64,000 bases of DNA from Botryotinia globosa (taxonomy: Eukaryota; Ascomycota; Leotiomycetes; Helotiales; Sclerotiniaceae): assembly GCA_014898425.1 (NCBI GenBank), contig RCSZ01000002.1:496001-560000 (forward strand), read 5' to 3'. The notes under the pieces are model-generated. The model did not search any database and was not told the DNA's origin. It worked only from the letters and a program-made list of their open reading frames with translations. Both the position numbers and the translations under genes were made by a program. Shown one piece after another: positions 49,318 through 61,700 of this stretch. How positions within the stretch are numbered: the first letter of the stretch is position 1; each line of letters begins with the position of its first letter.

Positions 49318-51038
49318 GAGCTTCAATTGTATGATGTGGATGTCAATACAACGTGTGTGGATGAAATAAGCACATGCATGGAACGGAAAGAAAGCAGAGA
49401 GGAAATTCTTACATTTCTCGTCTTCATATTGATATAAATGAGGGGATATGATCAATGACATGATCTATTGTATATTACTATGCAGTTGCATACTGGGCGG
49501 GGGGGAGAGGTGCAGGTGATGGTTTACAAATGCATTTGGATGGCGGGACTATAAAGTAAAAGCCAAAAGATCTGAGAAGGAAACTAAGTGGACGTGTTGA
49601 TACCTATAGAGTAAATCAGCAGCAAAAGGAAGAAAAAAAGATCAAAAATCATATCTAGCTCACCTGATGAATACTCATATGATGTACGAATAAACAATGT
49701 CTCCACGCAATATACTAATGATTTCTTCAAATTTTTATCACCGCTTATACAATTCCCCTCTCAATTCACATACGGCCCTCTACCTACAAAAGTTTCTCAA
49801 TCATAAGTGTTTCTTCCGCTTGAATAACGACTTATAAACCCCATGTCAGGAAGTAAATGGCACGATGGACCATTTCATATGCAGGTATCATCCAATCTAA
49901 TCTCATTAGACCTACCTACCTACCTACCTTTTACCCTCTTACCATATCTCCTACTTTCTATCTTTCTTCCCTTTCCCATCCAGACCTCAACACCACCCCA
50001 TCCCCATTATCTACTCACCCACCCACCCAGCTATCCTACCCTGTGCTACCATGAATCAAAACAAAATAAAACAGATCCACACATACACTCCAGCCCCGTT
50101 ATTCTCCTCACTGTCTCTCAAATGAATCGTCATGTCTAGGGTATCTAATCCTACATAGAAACTGCGAGAGGGTGATTATCTATCCATTCTGATTCTTGAA
50201 AGGAATCACCACATCCACTATTCACTATCCACTATCCACAATTGACCTCCACCTCCTCTTCCCAAAAAGCTGTAGAAATCACAATAGTATGTAGAGTAAC
50301 TAACAAGAAAGTAGATATTTTGCCAAGGTCGACGTTTTGTTTTTTGGGCAAGATGGGAAGCAAGAAGAGAGGTTATGGAAAGATGGGTTTATTTGTATAG
50401 TATAGAGATTAGGAGGGAAGAGCAAGGGAAGGTAATAGGGGATTAGAGCATCTCTAGAAATGAGAGTTGGTCTGGGGGAATTCGTGGATTTAGATCAAAG
50501 AATGAGGTTCACAGGTACTATTGGATAATGTAGAAAGGAACGCGTGATTCTGAACCACAATCAGATACGCTTCCTTAAGTGAAAAGAGGGAAGCTACCAT
50601 GCAGTCCGTTCAATTATGGAGGCTTGTTTGATCTTTTCAATGTGAATTTTGTATTTTAAATTCTGCTCTCCTTTTATCATTTGCCTTTAGCGAAATGAAA
50701 AGGCTTACAAACTCTCAACTGTAATCGCTAAACCCCTTTACCTATCAATTTTGGGTTTTCCCCTCATTGCTTGCGCACTATCCATCCATACACGCGTCAT
50801 TCTTCAAAATGAAGTCAATGAAATCCCCGTTTCTGTAAATCAGGGCTCAAAAGTTTTACCGCTCATGTACCAATATGCAATGACCATACCGTGAAATCCA
50901 TTGTACAAATGCAAAATTGCATAGATACCCCTCCCACCGAAAAAGAACAAAAAGAATAACTCGTAAACGCCCTTGAATAACCGTGTCGTTGTGAGACGGG
51001 AAACGCAGAGATCAATGTAAAGCTGAACCGGATATTGT
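49318..51038. other. convergent intergenic region mL44 / La
   Basis: 1.7 kb between two converging genes with no supportable gene. Short cctacc repeats (49911-49930) and C-rich runs around 49980-50040 are present; small ORFs there follow the low-complexity sequence. Confidence 0.5.
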
Positions 51039-52500
51039 TTAAGCTGCGGCTGGGACCTCAGCTGAAGTCTTCTCTTTCTTGTTTTGATGTTCATCGGCTC
51101 CTCCATCATTTTCTCTGGCTCTCTTTTTATCGTTTGTTGGAGGTGCGGCAGCGGTTTCTGTAGCAGATGTTTCGGTCTTGACTTCCTTGTCATCACTGTT
51201 TGTTCGTTAGTAAGTGATATGAAATAGAAAGATATAAAGCATACCCGTTCTTCTCCTTATTGCGATCATTGTTTCGTGGTCCACGATCATTGCGACCGCC
51301 CTTTCTATCATTACCATTTCCTCTTCCACCACGGCCACCACGGTTACGATCACCGCGTCCACCTCCACGACCACCTCGGAATCCGTTCTCCCTGTCGCTT
51401 TCACGTCTCTTCTTCCAGTCATTTGGATCACGGTCCCCATCGCCTTCCCCATCGCGCTCTTTCTTGACGAAATTTCCACCGCGACCACGGCCTCTGAAGT
51501 TTCCACGTCCACGTCCTCTGTGTTGACCTGGGACTAAGGTACCATTTCGGATTTCTTCGTTTTTCTCTTCCATATATTGAGTTTTGGACTTGATTTCCAA
51601 AACATGCTTTCCCTTCCATTGTGGCTTTGGGTCAAGAGCAAGGAATTTTTGAGCGGTTTCTTCGTCCGCAAATTCAACAAAGACAGATCCCTTGAAAAGT
51701 TTCTCTTCCGTACGACGAAGACGGACAGAGTTGACCTCACCGTATGGAGCAACGAAAGCTTCGATGTCGAATTGAGAACTTGGCTCCTCATCACCGAAAC
51801 CCTTAATGTAAACTGATCGTGCCTCACGTTTTGGAGATTTGGCAGATGGATCGAAAGCCTTTACGCGCTTGACAGTCTCCTTTCCTTCTTCTCCTTCAAC
51901 TACAAGGAATTTGCTTCTCTTGAGTGCTTCGACGACCAAGGAGTATGGCTGGAATCGCTGCATGCGCTTGAATGAGTGGATAGTTGCGATTGAGACTGGC
52001 TTATTCTCTGCGCCCCCAGTGGTCTTCATCAAGAACTGATCAGTTGGTAAATTGGAGTCACCGAAGTAGAATTCAACCTTTACAAAAAAAAAATTAGTAG
52101 AGATCTCCTAAAGTCAAAGCAATTATCTTACTTGTCGGCGAATTAATCCCTCATCATTAGATGCAGGGAGAACTGAAGCGTCATATTTGCTGTTGTTCTG
52201 ACCGTGAATCTCATTGGCATTTGTTTTCAAAACTCCATTGTCGTAAAATCTTGGCTCGTCAAAGTTGAACTTATTTTCCTTCTTCTCATCTTCCTCCTCC
52301 TTCTTGACATCACCATTGGTAGCCTCTACTTTCTCTTCCTTTGTTTCAGTTGTAACCTCAGCATCCTCCATCTTCTCGTCCTTGATTTCTGGCTCAGTTG
52401 GTACTGCAGCAGCAGTTTCTGCCTCGATCTTTACTTCCTCGTTGGTAGTAGCTGGAGCTGCTGCGACTGGCTCTTGGCCTTCCATGTTGATGTCAGACAT
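51039..52500 (-). CDS. lhp1: La-type RNA chaperone (LHP1/Sla1-like)
   Basis: Exons 52500-52132, 52077-51245 and 51195-51039 give 452 residues. Residues 1-100 are an acidic Glu/Lys/Val/Thr-rich tail. The La motif follows at about 112-195 (EGLIRRQVEFYFGDSNLPTD, HSFKRMQRFQ), then an RRM at about 210-285 (ARSVYIKGFG, KLFKGSVFVEFADEE). The C-terminus is an RGG/RGR region with RDR and NDR repeats, ending in an acidic/basic low-complexity tail. La protects the 3' UUU ends of RNA polymerase III transcripts such as pre-tRNAs in the nucleus. The RGG tract is richer than in yeast Lhp1 and probably methylated. An in-frame ATG eight codons upstream (52524) could also be used. Confidence 0.94.
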
Positions 52501-52524
52501 GATTGTTTGCGAAAAGTTGTGCAA

Positions 52525-53113
52525 CTGATGTATTTTAGTATGTGAATGCAGCTAGAAAAATGCAATGAGTGATTGCGACAATGATTTCTCAATGGAAACA
52601 TACGGTAGATTCTTATTTTATTATCTAGATAGATAAAATCCGTCTTGATTGACTCGATAAGGCGAACAAGGCGGGGTGAAGAGTCAGATATAAAAAAAGT
52701 GATGCGCGACCCTTGAAGAGGCTGACAATCTTTTAAGAGATGTTATCAAGTAAATTGATAAAGCTCACTGGGGACCGATCAAAGATATGAATGCTAAGTG
52801 AGAGCTTATAAAATGCGTTGTATAGGAATTGTTGTAGGATTTCCAAATTTCCAATGCGAAAGAAAGATTTGGATTGGATTTTATCAAGAGCTTTAAAAAA
52901 AAGGTTTTGGACGAAGCTACAACGATAGAAAATTAATTTATTTGTATGGTCATTTTTTTTTGCAGGTGGAAAACTAAAAAGGTCCGCGCTAGTGTCATTA
53001 GCGTACTTTTTTATTTCGAGGATTAATGAATTTCAACATCATCATCGTCGTGAAATTGAATCTATATCCAAGCTTATTATATTGAGCGACGACCACCTCA
53101 TATACAATTAATC
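52525..53113. other. divergent intergenic region La / uS4m
   Basis: 590 bp holding both promoters. No gene is seen; the last 100 bp before the uS4m ATG is probably leader. Confidence 0.5.
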
Positions 53114-54547
53114 ATGAGGTCAAGATTTCATCAGTTGAAGAAAGTGGTATGTGAGAATTCTGCTTCCTGAAAATTGTCCTTCCCCGCCCTCCAATGCACT
53201 CTACATGATCAAGGGACATGGTGGGCTAATCATTCTATACTTCCCTTAGAAAATCCGCCAAACATGGAACAAAATCAATTTATACAATCTCTCAAGATAC
53301 AAGCCAAGGCCGGAAGGTGTTACCTTCTTTCAACAAAAATGGAAAGCAAAGTCGATAAGTCGAGCATACCACGGAGAACAGATTCGAGAGGGGCAATGGT
53401 CGAGAATGTTCAGGCCGAGAGCAAAAGCTGTTATCCCTATGGACCATAGATATTTAGCTGAACATGATGGTTCGGAGTTGGCTGCTGGACGAGGATCCGG
53501 GGTGGAACAGCTAAACAGTTCTTCTCGTCCACAGTTCAACAAGAATCAAATACCTTATATGTCTATGGTTTACGCCCCTATCGAAAGACGATTGGATACA
53601 GCTATATTCAGAGCGCTATTCGCAAGCAGTACCAGACAAGCCAGGCAATTCGTCGTTCACGGAAAAGTCAAGGTCAATGGAAAGAAGGTATGGACTCGAT
53701 GATGTCTGGGGTTAGAATCTACTATTTACTCACAAAAAATCATTAGATGCCATATCCAGGATATCTTTTAAATCCAGGAGATATGTTTCAAGTGGATGTT
53801 GAGAGAGTTCTCTTCGCAACCGGCGCCCCGAAAACCGCAGACCAAATCAAAAGTGGTCGAGGACTCAGAAGGTCTCTTCGCGCAATGAATGATCAAAAAG
53901 CAAAAAATGCTGCCGCCAAAAAAGAGAAAGATGCAGCTGCAAAGGCCGCGACCGAAGGTGGTGACGTCGCCACTCCCACAGAAACTCCTGAAACCAAGGA
54001 AAAAGAGCAAAAGGAAAACCTTCGCATGGAATTCCGTACCCTTAAAGAACACGCCGATGTTCTTTTAGCCGATAGCAAAAATGCCCCATCCGGTAAACGC
54101 AAGATCGCCCTCCGCAAATTCAAGCGCGAAATTCGAGCCATTCTCTCACAACTAAACCGCAAATCCGTTGCAGACTTAACCTCCATGCTCAACTCCTACA
54201 CCACTAAACTCGCCAAATCCGAAGATTTGGAAACAATAGCTTCGGAAGCCCCCGCAGTAATCAACGCAGAAGACGCACCTGATTACCAAGAAAAATTAAA
54301 ATTGGCGATTCAACGTGCGAGGGAAAATCCAATTGATGATTCGAAACCATACATGACTCCTTGGCAACCAAGACCCTACATGAGTGCTTTTGCATTCATT
54401 CCTAGATATCTAGAGGTCAACCAGAAGATTTGTAGTGCGGTTTATCTTAGACATCCAGTAGCGAGACCAGGTTTGAGTGAAGTGCCTAGTCCATTTTCGA
54501 TGGAATTGTTGCAGTTGGCACATAATTGGTATTTGAGGAGGAGATAG
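53114..54547 (+). CDS. nam9: mitochondrial small-subunit ribosomal protein uS4m (Nam9 type)
   Basis: Exons 53114-53146, 53250-53687 and 53747-54547 give 423 residues. The first exon encodes only [11 protein letters not shown], and the second restores [19 protein letters not shown]. The S4 RNA-binding domain spans about 115-190 ([38 protein letters not shown], then [20 protein letters not shown]) and is continuous across the third exon junction. A Lys/Ala-rich insert (near 205-240) and a C-terminal segment with [20 protein letters not shown] are typical of fungal Nam9 homologues. uS4m is a primary 16S-like rRNA binder in the mitochondrial small subunit; yeast Nam9 was found as a nonsense suppressor. 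The first intron is 103 nt and the second 59 nt. Confidence 0.93.
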
Positions 54548-54924
54548 TGGAAGAAGGAATAAAAAAAGTAGGTGGAGGCGGTGAGTGAGGGCTGGAAATA
54601 CCTAGTAGTCAACGAATGATGTGACATGTATGAAGATTCTGTATTATACACCCGAAATCGTAGAGGGGATGAGATCGGTACATGCATGGAAATGGGTTAC
54701 TAAATGAAAACGAATTCTCAAATCAGAATCTTGTGTAGGCTATCACTGATACTCCAAACTTTTACAATTTCATACTATAACTGTTCAAATGAGGCTCCGC
54801 TTAGTCTCCTAGGGAATCAAGGGTGCTGCATAGGGGAAGTGGAAGCCGAAGCAGATCTTTTGATCACTATACTTGATTGTATTGATATGGAAACGACGAT
54901 GATATTTTGTCGAAAAACATCGGA

Positions 54925-55208
54925 ATGACGCTCCGCTGGCTCTCCGAGGGCCACTGCCGTGGAGGCAGACTATTTTGATAGGACATGTCTTAATATGTGC
55001 ATATACACAATCTCAAAGCTTAGTGTGTAACGGATCGTGAGCTTTGAGAATCTAGAACATTACTGGATGGGCGGAAGAAGGTAGAAATCTACTGCAGAAG
55101 ACATCTATGCTGGTCTTTCTACGATTCGTAATGTCACACACCCAGATTATCATAATAGGGAAATCTCAAGCGCAGCGAGCTAAGGGAGTTTGGAGGCTTG
55201 TCCCTATT
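54925..55208. repeat. GC-rich dispersed repeat, copy B (long)
   Basis: Block one (54926-54973) carries cgctccgctggctctccgag followed by ggcc and an imperfect CTGCC/GGCAG hairpin. Block two (about 55158-55205) carries aagcgcagcgag, then a g-rich tail. About 185 bp lie between the blocks, against about 10 bp in copy A. Confidence 0.7.
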
Positions 55209-55247
55209 CATGAAACCAACACGTCCAGTACGAACATCTCCCTTCAA

Positions 55248-55248
<1 letters not shown>

Positions 55249-55280
<32 letters not shown>
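55249..55280. repeat. (ga)n dinucleotide microsatellite
   Basis: About 15 uninterrupted GA units. Confidence 0.95.
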
Positions 55281-55282
<2 letters not shown>

Positions 55283-55331
55283 TGACTGAGTCTTCATAAT
55301 GAAGAAAGTCACTGCAAGTCGGTAATATCAT

Positions 55332-55816
55332 CCTCGGAGCTTTTTAGGCGAGCAACGACGGTGTTGACAAGATGGATTTGAGACAGATCACATGTCAAAC
55401 ATCGTTCCTGATAATGATATATTCGATGATAGACGCAACATTTGTGAACAAAAACGTCTGGTTTTCTTTGAGGGGGTCAAATGATACTTTTGATATTTCC
55501 AACGTTCCTTTCCGGACGACCGAGGATGTACTCTTAGATACCGACAGAAAGTACATCCATCGCCCCCTTTCTTTTTCGCGGAGTAGTCGGATGGAAGACG
55601 GATAATTATGCAAATTTCTCATGATTCATTCCGACAATGGATTCATCACTTGGGCTGGTGGCTGAGAAATTGACCGAAATTTATCCACGATGAATATACT
55701 GTGGGATGTTTGCGGCATTCTTGGTCTGAGGTGGTCTTGGATATACAGAGTAGGAACGGCGCGAAGTGGTAAAAGTAACATTGTGGGGGTTTTAGCTTCA
55801 TTCTTTTTTGCCTCGG
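55332..55816. promoter_or_regulatory. three CCTCGG motifs upstream of carnitine acetyltransferase
   Basis: CCTCGG at 55332-55337 and 55811-55816, and its complement CCGAGG at 55520-55525. This hexamer is the core site of the fungal fatty-acid regulators FarA/FarB, which control peroxisomal and carnitine genes. Short motif, so chance is not excluded. Confidence 0.45.
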
Positions 55817-56026
55817 TACTCGCTTCATGTTTCATTGATCCCGAGCCCCAAGGCCAAATGTAAGAATACTTGTTTATGTATGTAATTTGCAACTAACCAT
55901 AACTCTATCTAAAAGAAGCCATAATCTACCAGTTCCCTGCTACTTTTCCCAAGCAGAATCTCTCTTTAATTTCCATCTACAATAAATATCTCTGCCCTTC
56001 CCCCGTTTCACAGAAACGTCGTTGGT

Positions 56027-58145
56027 ATGTTGAAGTTGTTGGCAAAAGGTCGTACACAGTCTCCGGTGCTCAGAAATAGTTTTACGTCTGCAAGACTTTC
56101 AAGAGTAAGTCTACATGGCCTTGTGCGAGGAATTCGAAAGCTAATGAGATTTGGCAGACTCTAGGTATGGCACCAGCAAATTCGCGGAGCAATAGCTCTC
56201 TTCCAGCAGGTACGATTATATTCCCCTTGCGCCCCGCTACTAAGGAGTTGATGGCTGATGATATTGGATGTCAGGTTATAAGGAGGACTCAACTAAAGGT
56301 CCTATGCTGCGATTCGAGGAATCACTCCCAAAGCTTCCAGTTCCTACTTTAGAAGAAACGGCTGTTCGATACCTTAAATCGGTTCACCCCTTGCTTACCT
56401 CCGCCGAATTACAAAACACCACAAAAGCTGTTCAAGAATTCATAAAGCCGGGTGGAATTGGTAGCAAACTTCAAGAAAAGTTAATTGCTCGTCGAGAAGA
56501 TCCTAAACACAAGAACTGGATATATGAGTGGTGGAACGATGCAGCATATTTGAGCTACAGAGATCCAGTTGTTCCATACGTCAGTTACTTTTATTCTCAC
56601 CGAGATGATAGAAGGCGGCGCGATCCATCAAAGAGAGCTGCCGCAATCAGTACTGCAGTTTTGGAATTCAAGAAACAAGTCGATAGTGGAACTTTGGAAC
56701 CAGAGTACATGAAGAAACTCCCAATTTCCATGGAAAGTTATCAATGGATGTTCAACGCCAGCAGAGTTCCCTCGAAACCAGCAGATCACCCAGTCAAATA
56801 TGCTGCGGAGGAGAATAAACATATGTTGGTCATTCGAAAGAATCAATTCTTCAAGGTTATGCACGAAGTTGATGGAAATCAATTGAACACTTCTGAGTTG
56901 GAACAACAATTCAAGCGCATTTATGAGAAAGCCGAGAAGACACCAGCAGTCGGAATTCTTACATCTGAAAACCGCGATATCTGGACTGATGCTCGTGAAG
57001 TTCTTCTCAAGGCAAACCCTTCAAACGCTAAGATCCTCAAAGATATCGAATCTGCTTCGTTCGTTGTTTGCTTAGATGATGCTTCTCCAGTCACCCTCGA
57101 AGAGAGAGCCCATCAATACTGGCACGGTGATGGCGCAAACCGTTGGTTTGATAAACCTCTCCAATTCATCATCAACGATAACGGTACATCCGGTTTCATG
57201 GGTGAACATTCCATGATGGATGGAACTCCTACCCACCGTTTGAATGACTACGTAAATGAAGTTATCTTCAACAACAAACTCGATTTCTCCAATCCCTCCG
57301 TCCGTTCCAACCTCCCCGATCCTACACCTCTCAAATTCCATATCACAAAGGAGGTCCAATCAGAAATCGAGCGTGCGACCAAAGATTTCAACGAAGTCAT
57401 TGCCGCCCACGAACTTCGCGTACAAGCTTATCAAGGTTATGGCAAAGGTCTCATCAAGAAATTCAAATGTTCACCTGACGCCTATGTACAAATGATTATC
57501 CAACTCGCTTACTTCAAGATGTACGGTAAGAACAGACCTACATACGAAAGTGCAGCAACTCGTCGTTTCCAACAAGGTCGCACTGAAACATGTCGTTCTG
57601 TCTCCGATGACTCTGTTGCTTTCTGTAAAGCTATCTCTGATCACACTGTCGAGCCTTCTAAAGCTGTTGCTGCTTTCCGTGCTGCTATCAACTCGCATGT
57701 GGAATATATCACAGCTGCTAGTGATGGAAAGGGTGTCGATCGCCATTTATTTGGATTAAAGAAATTGTTAGAGCCAGGAGAAGAACTTCCAGCTATCTAC
57801 CAAGATCCTACTTATGGATACAGTAGTAAATGGTTCATTTCGAGTTCTCAATTGAGCTCGGAATACTTTAATGGATATGGATGGAGTCAAGTAGTAGACG
57901 ATGGTTGGGGTATTGCTTATATGATTAATGAGAATAGGTATGGTTTCCCCCGAATTTTTCAGTCCTTTTTGTTCAAAGTTTCTATACTAGAGGAACACAA
58001 GCTAAAGTGATGAAATAGTATTCAATTCAACGTCGTATCTAAAGGTCTAGGTTCGGAAAGAATGAGCTTTTATCTCAATGAGGCGGCGGGAGATATTAGA
58101 GATCTCTTGATGCCTACTCTTGAACCTGCTAAGGCTAAGTTGTAG
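56027..58145 (+). CDS. cat2: carnitine O-acetyltransferase, mitochondrial and peroxisomal
   Basis: Exons 56027-56104, 56158-56209, 56275-57937 and 58019-58145 give 639 residues. The enzyme moves acetyl groups between CoA and carnitine so that acetyl units can leave peroxisomes and enter mitochondria. The catalytic His is in GFMGEHSMMDGTPTHR near residue 355. Other family blocks are KNWIYEWWNDAAYLSYRDPV, GRTETCRSVSD and STCR-like text around FQQGRTETCRS. The N-terminus (MLKLLAKGRTQSPVLRNSFT, then SARLSR) is a mitochondrial presequence; a second start, MAPANSRSNSS, follows at residue 30. The C-terminus is AKL, a type 1 peroxisomal signal. As for yeast Cat2, two starts plus a PTS1 would send one gene product to both organelles. 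The last junction, ENR|.IQFNVVSKGLGSER, restores a conserved C-terminal block. Confidence 0.95.
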
Positions 58146-58552
58146 AGCTTGACGTGATATAGATAGGGGTGAGAAAGTATCGATTAGAAAAGAAGATGAA
58201 TGATATTCAAGTGTGTTTGATAGGAGGATTATAGTAGCAGAATAGATTCCCGGATAGCTGGTTAGATAGAAGTGACAGAGACAATTCGTGCCGGTGAATA
58301 GAAGAGAGCTGATTCAAGTTATTGAGATAGATCTTTACTTTACTCGTGCATATTGTGTTTGATTTGTGGAGTTTAGTGGTAGAAGAAGGATTGAAAAATG
58401 GAGTAGGTCTATTTCAACTCGTTTTTTCTGGGGGGAGCGAGAGAGGGCATGTTTTCCTTCTAGTTTGTTGCGCGGATTGTGTATATGTGTACGGGTTTTT
58501 TTGGTATTACTAGCTAGGTAGCTATCGATCGTTGACTAGGTTGTCGATCTTA

Positions 58553-58613
58553 CTTACTTTACTTGACTCTACTCTACTTGACTTTACTTTACTTGACTTT
58601 ACTTTACGGTCTT
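58553..58613. repeat. (ttactttac/ttgac) tandem repeat
   Basis: Imperfect tandem copies of tttacttgac over about 60 bp, 410 bp after the CAT2 stop. Confidence 0.8.
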
Positions 58614-58736
58614 AGGAAGTTGGGATGTTTGGCAGTTTAGATAGCTGCTTACTAATCTAACTGCTGATTTCTGAGGGGTTGATCAAGAAATGATGATTGT
58701 TGGTTGATGACTGATGATTGTTGGTTGGTGGTTGGG

Positions 58737-58771
58737 ATTAGGATTAGAGTTAGGGTTAGGGTTAGAGTTAT
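58737..58771. repeat. interstitial telomere-like repeat
   Basis: About five imperfect TTAGGG units (attagga, ttagagt, tagggttagggttagagtta). Too short for a telomere and embedded in ordinary DNA. Confidence 0.6.
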
Positions 58772-61700
58772 TGATGCATCGTACATGCATATGCATGTCT
58801 TTGGATAGTTGTTTGTGTGGATCTGGCTGTGGAGAGGAGGGGAGGAGGGGAGGAGGAGAGGAGGGGGGGTTTTAGACGTTAGGTCGGGGTCGGGGTCGGG
58901 GTTTGGGTATGGGTTTTAGATCTGATGGGTGGTGCTGGTGGTGCTGGTGGTAGCTGTATTGATATTTTGATAGTAGGGGTCGGGGTGCAGGGAATGACGA
59001 CTGGTTGGGAGGAGACTGGTAGAAAAGATGTTGGGTTGAAAGAGTGCTTCTTGTACTCGAGCATGCATCCTTCAGATGATTTTTCTTTCTGTCTGTATGA
59101 GGAATGTAATGGGTATTTTTATGCTTTGTTACTTTGGTGCATGGTGGAAGGTTTGAAGTTCTTTGAGTATTGGATGCGTGGCTCTTGAGCATTTTTTTTT
59201 TTTGAGTAGGTTATTGTTATTTCCCTTCTTTGGAGCATAGAAAGAGGAGGGCGAATGTAAGTATTTAAACATTCTAGCTTGATAGATCTCGGTAGTTGTG
59301 GTGTTGTAATTAGGTATGGAGATAGGGCCTGCAGAAGTGGATCCATTGCTCGCGCGAGGAAGTGGAAGGGGCAGGGAAAGGGGTAGTATATAAGTTTACT
59401 CTATTATTACTTTTTTTCTCTATGTTTGCGAATAAAGCAAATACTGAGAAACAAGAAAGGGATTTCAAGGTTGTAAGCGACAATTCGGACTTTTGTAGTT
59501 TGTGGCTGGTGGTTTGGGGTTGGGATCAAATTTCGCACGTCGGATGGGAGTGTTGTGTTGATGGTGCAATTATGGGTTCTCGTTGATAATCATTATACGT
59601 GTTACTGTCGCTGTTGATAAGTCTAACGCTGAGGGAGGTGAGGGACTTGCTGTCAGTCAGAAAAAATTAAGTTCTACGATGACTAGGAAATACTGAAGTG
59701 GTCGGTTGGAGTTTCTCTGGGGTGTCGGATGAAGTCTAGTATCTATGATGAGAGTTTGAAATGGAAATTTTTGATTGTTTCAAAATCGATGGGAGGATCA
59801 TTGTGAAACATAGTCATGGTGATTATGCGTCTTAGAGTAGCTGGAGGAACTCGATAAAGAAGATAGAGTATGGCTTTTGTACTGCGAGGGTTGGAATATA
59901 CGGTAAGCCTTGCTTGTGGCTACACATAGGTGTATACCACGTGTTATACAATACATCTTGCCTTGAAGTTTTTGAGCACTGGGAGGGATATTTAGTCCTC
60001 CCCTTTTTGACTCTCTGCAACCTAAGTGACGATGCCCTGGCCAAAAATGCTTTAGAGAAAGGTGCCGATGGAGAGGTGATATTTCTGACCAGTTTTTGAA
60101 TATTTTATTCTTCACGCTGCACTTTGGTATAGTTTCTGGGACTTATAGCGTTATCAATATTTGTAGTTTTCATGTATATTCTGTTATTATTGTTGTCGAA
60201 AGGGCGACTTCATATTATTGCTAATAGACTTCTGAAAACAATCGTCGATTTTTTGTTACAATTTGAAGTCCTCTTGATCATCCCAACTATACGAACATCG
60301 ATTCAAACATCAACGCGAAAATATAACCTTAGGCAAAAAGGAGCTCGCACACTCCGACCTGCCCTGCCGTGTCCAAATGCCTTGGATCTTTTCGGTTGAG
60401 ACAGTTTGTATTTGAGAGATTATACAGGTAGTAAATCCAGAATCGCCGACCGATCGGATAAATAGACAGCATTTTGCTATGTGAATCCTAGTCATTATTA
60501 TCATTCTTTCTGTGTGGTATCTGCGAAGGATCAAGGAGCAGAGTATAAGTTGAATAGATAGACTAGCTTAGCTAGATTAAGGACACCTAGAATTGGGATC
60601 TGCATGGATTCAGGAGCTTCGACGAGAGGGGATACCGTGTCATGGATGTGAAAGTTTTAGTGTTCGGTATATGATCATTATCATGAGAATTTAGCTTGCG
60701 ATCCACGGTACTGCAATTCACTATTTTGCCATTGTGGCTTGAGTCGTTGTTTTGCTGTTCATTTATGTACGTTGTTTTCGCTCATTGTTGTAAGGAATTT
60801 ATCATCAGTATACTCTGAAATTATTCTGACAATAGAGCTCGGCGAGATATACGAACTTTACTTTCAGATACAGCATGTTGACAAAATTGTGGAAATTGGG
60901 AGACCTCAATGAACTGAGATGGCTTAGGGCTGCAGACACAAAGTGTGACGTCGCTCGCTTATTTGCAGGCACTTATTACTCCGCTATCCTCACTTGGTTG
61001 CTAGTCTCTTTCTACGAAGCGAAATTGGCGATGTCAAGAGGAAGAAGATGTAAAGAAACATAAGATTGAAATGATAGAAAGAACAATCGTACGCCGTCAC
61101 CCCCTGCTTTACGCCCGAGGTCGTTCGATCTGTAGTAGCGTTTGGTTTAGATTTCAGAATACAATTCTTTGACTACGAACTAGCGTCAGTCGTTGACCGG
61201 GTTTGGCTGGTGGTTAATCTTCTCATTCGTTTAGTTTTTGTTGCCGTTGTAGTTTTATCATCTCAATTTATTATTATTGTCATCTATCGGACTTATCTTT
61301 TTTCATTTCATTATGTCGTCAATACTTAACATACTTTGCTGTTTCATTTAAACATTCGACTCAAAGTCTGGAATTCCTAGAATACTTGAGCTTGGACACA
61401 TTTATATGAAGCCGTCAAATCACTAACATGTCATAGGAAGTGGATTTTTGTGGGAGAGATCTCGGTATCCGATTTCGTGGAATGCTAAGGCACTGCTTTT
61501 ATAGTTTTATATTGAAATGAATGGGATATTTTGACGATCTTGAGAAATGTGACGTATTTCGCGTCTACTTTCCCGAACATCTCAGCTCAGATACTGGAAG
61601 TATAAAAGTCTCTATTGTTTTTCCTTGGATTCAGTACGGACATGATCTATACTTCCACTGGATGGTTTGCATGAGGACGAAGAGTTGCGTGAGTTCTCTA

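Larger units (their letters stand above)
54548..56026. other. intergenic region upstream of carnitine acetyltransferase
   Basis: 1.5 kb with no gene. It holds the longer GC-rich dispersed repeat, a (ga)n tract and three CCTCGG motifs. Small ORFs do not look coding. Confidence 0.5.

Noticed and set aside
58737..58771. Chromosome end or telomere
   Set aside because: Only about five imperfect TTAGGG-like units, embedded in sequence that continues for 5 kb.
58872..59192. 106-codon minus-strand ORF rich in Pro/Arg
   Set aside because: Proline-arginine end comes from a ggggtc tandem repeat; the rest has no coding pattern or splice context.
59318..59390. Short N-terminus-like frame MEIGPAEVDPLLARGS
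   Set aside because: Looks like the start of a transporter-type protein, but no second exon or domain follows within several kb.
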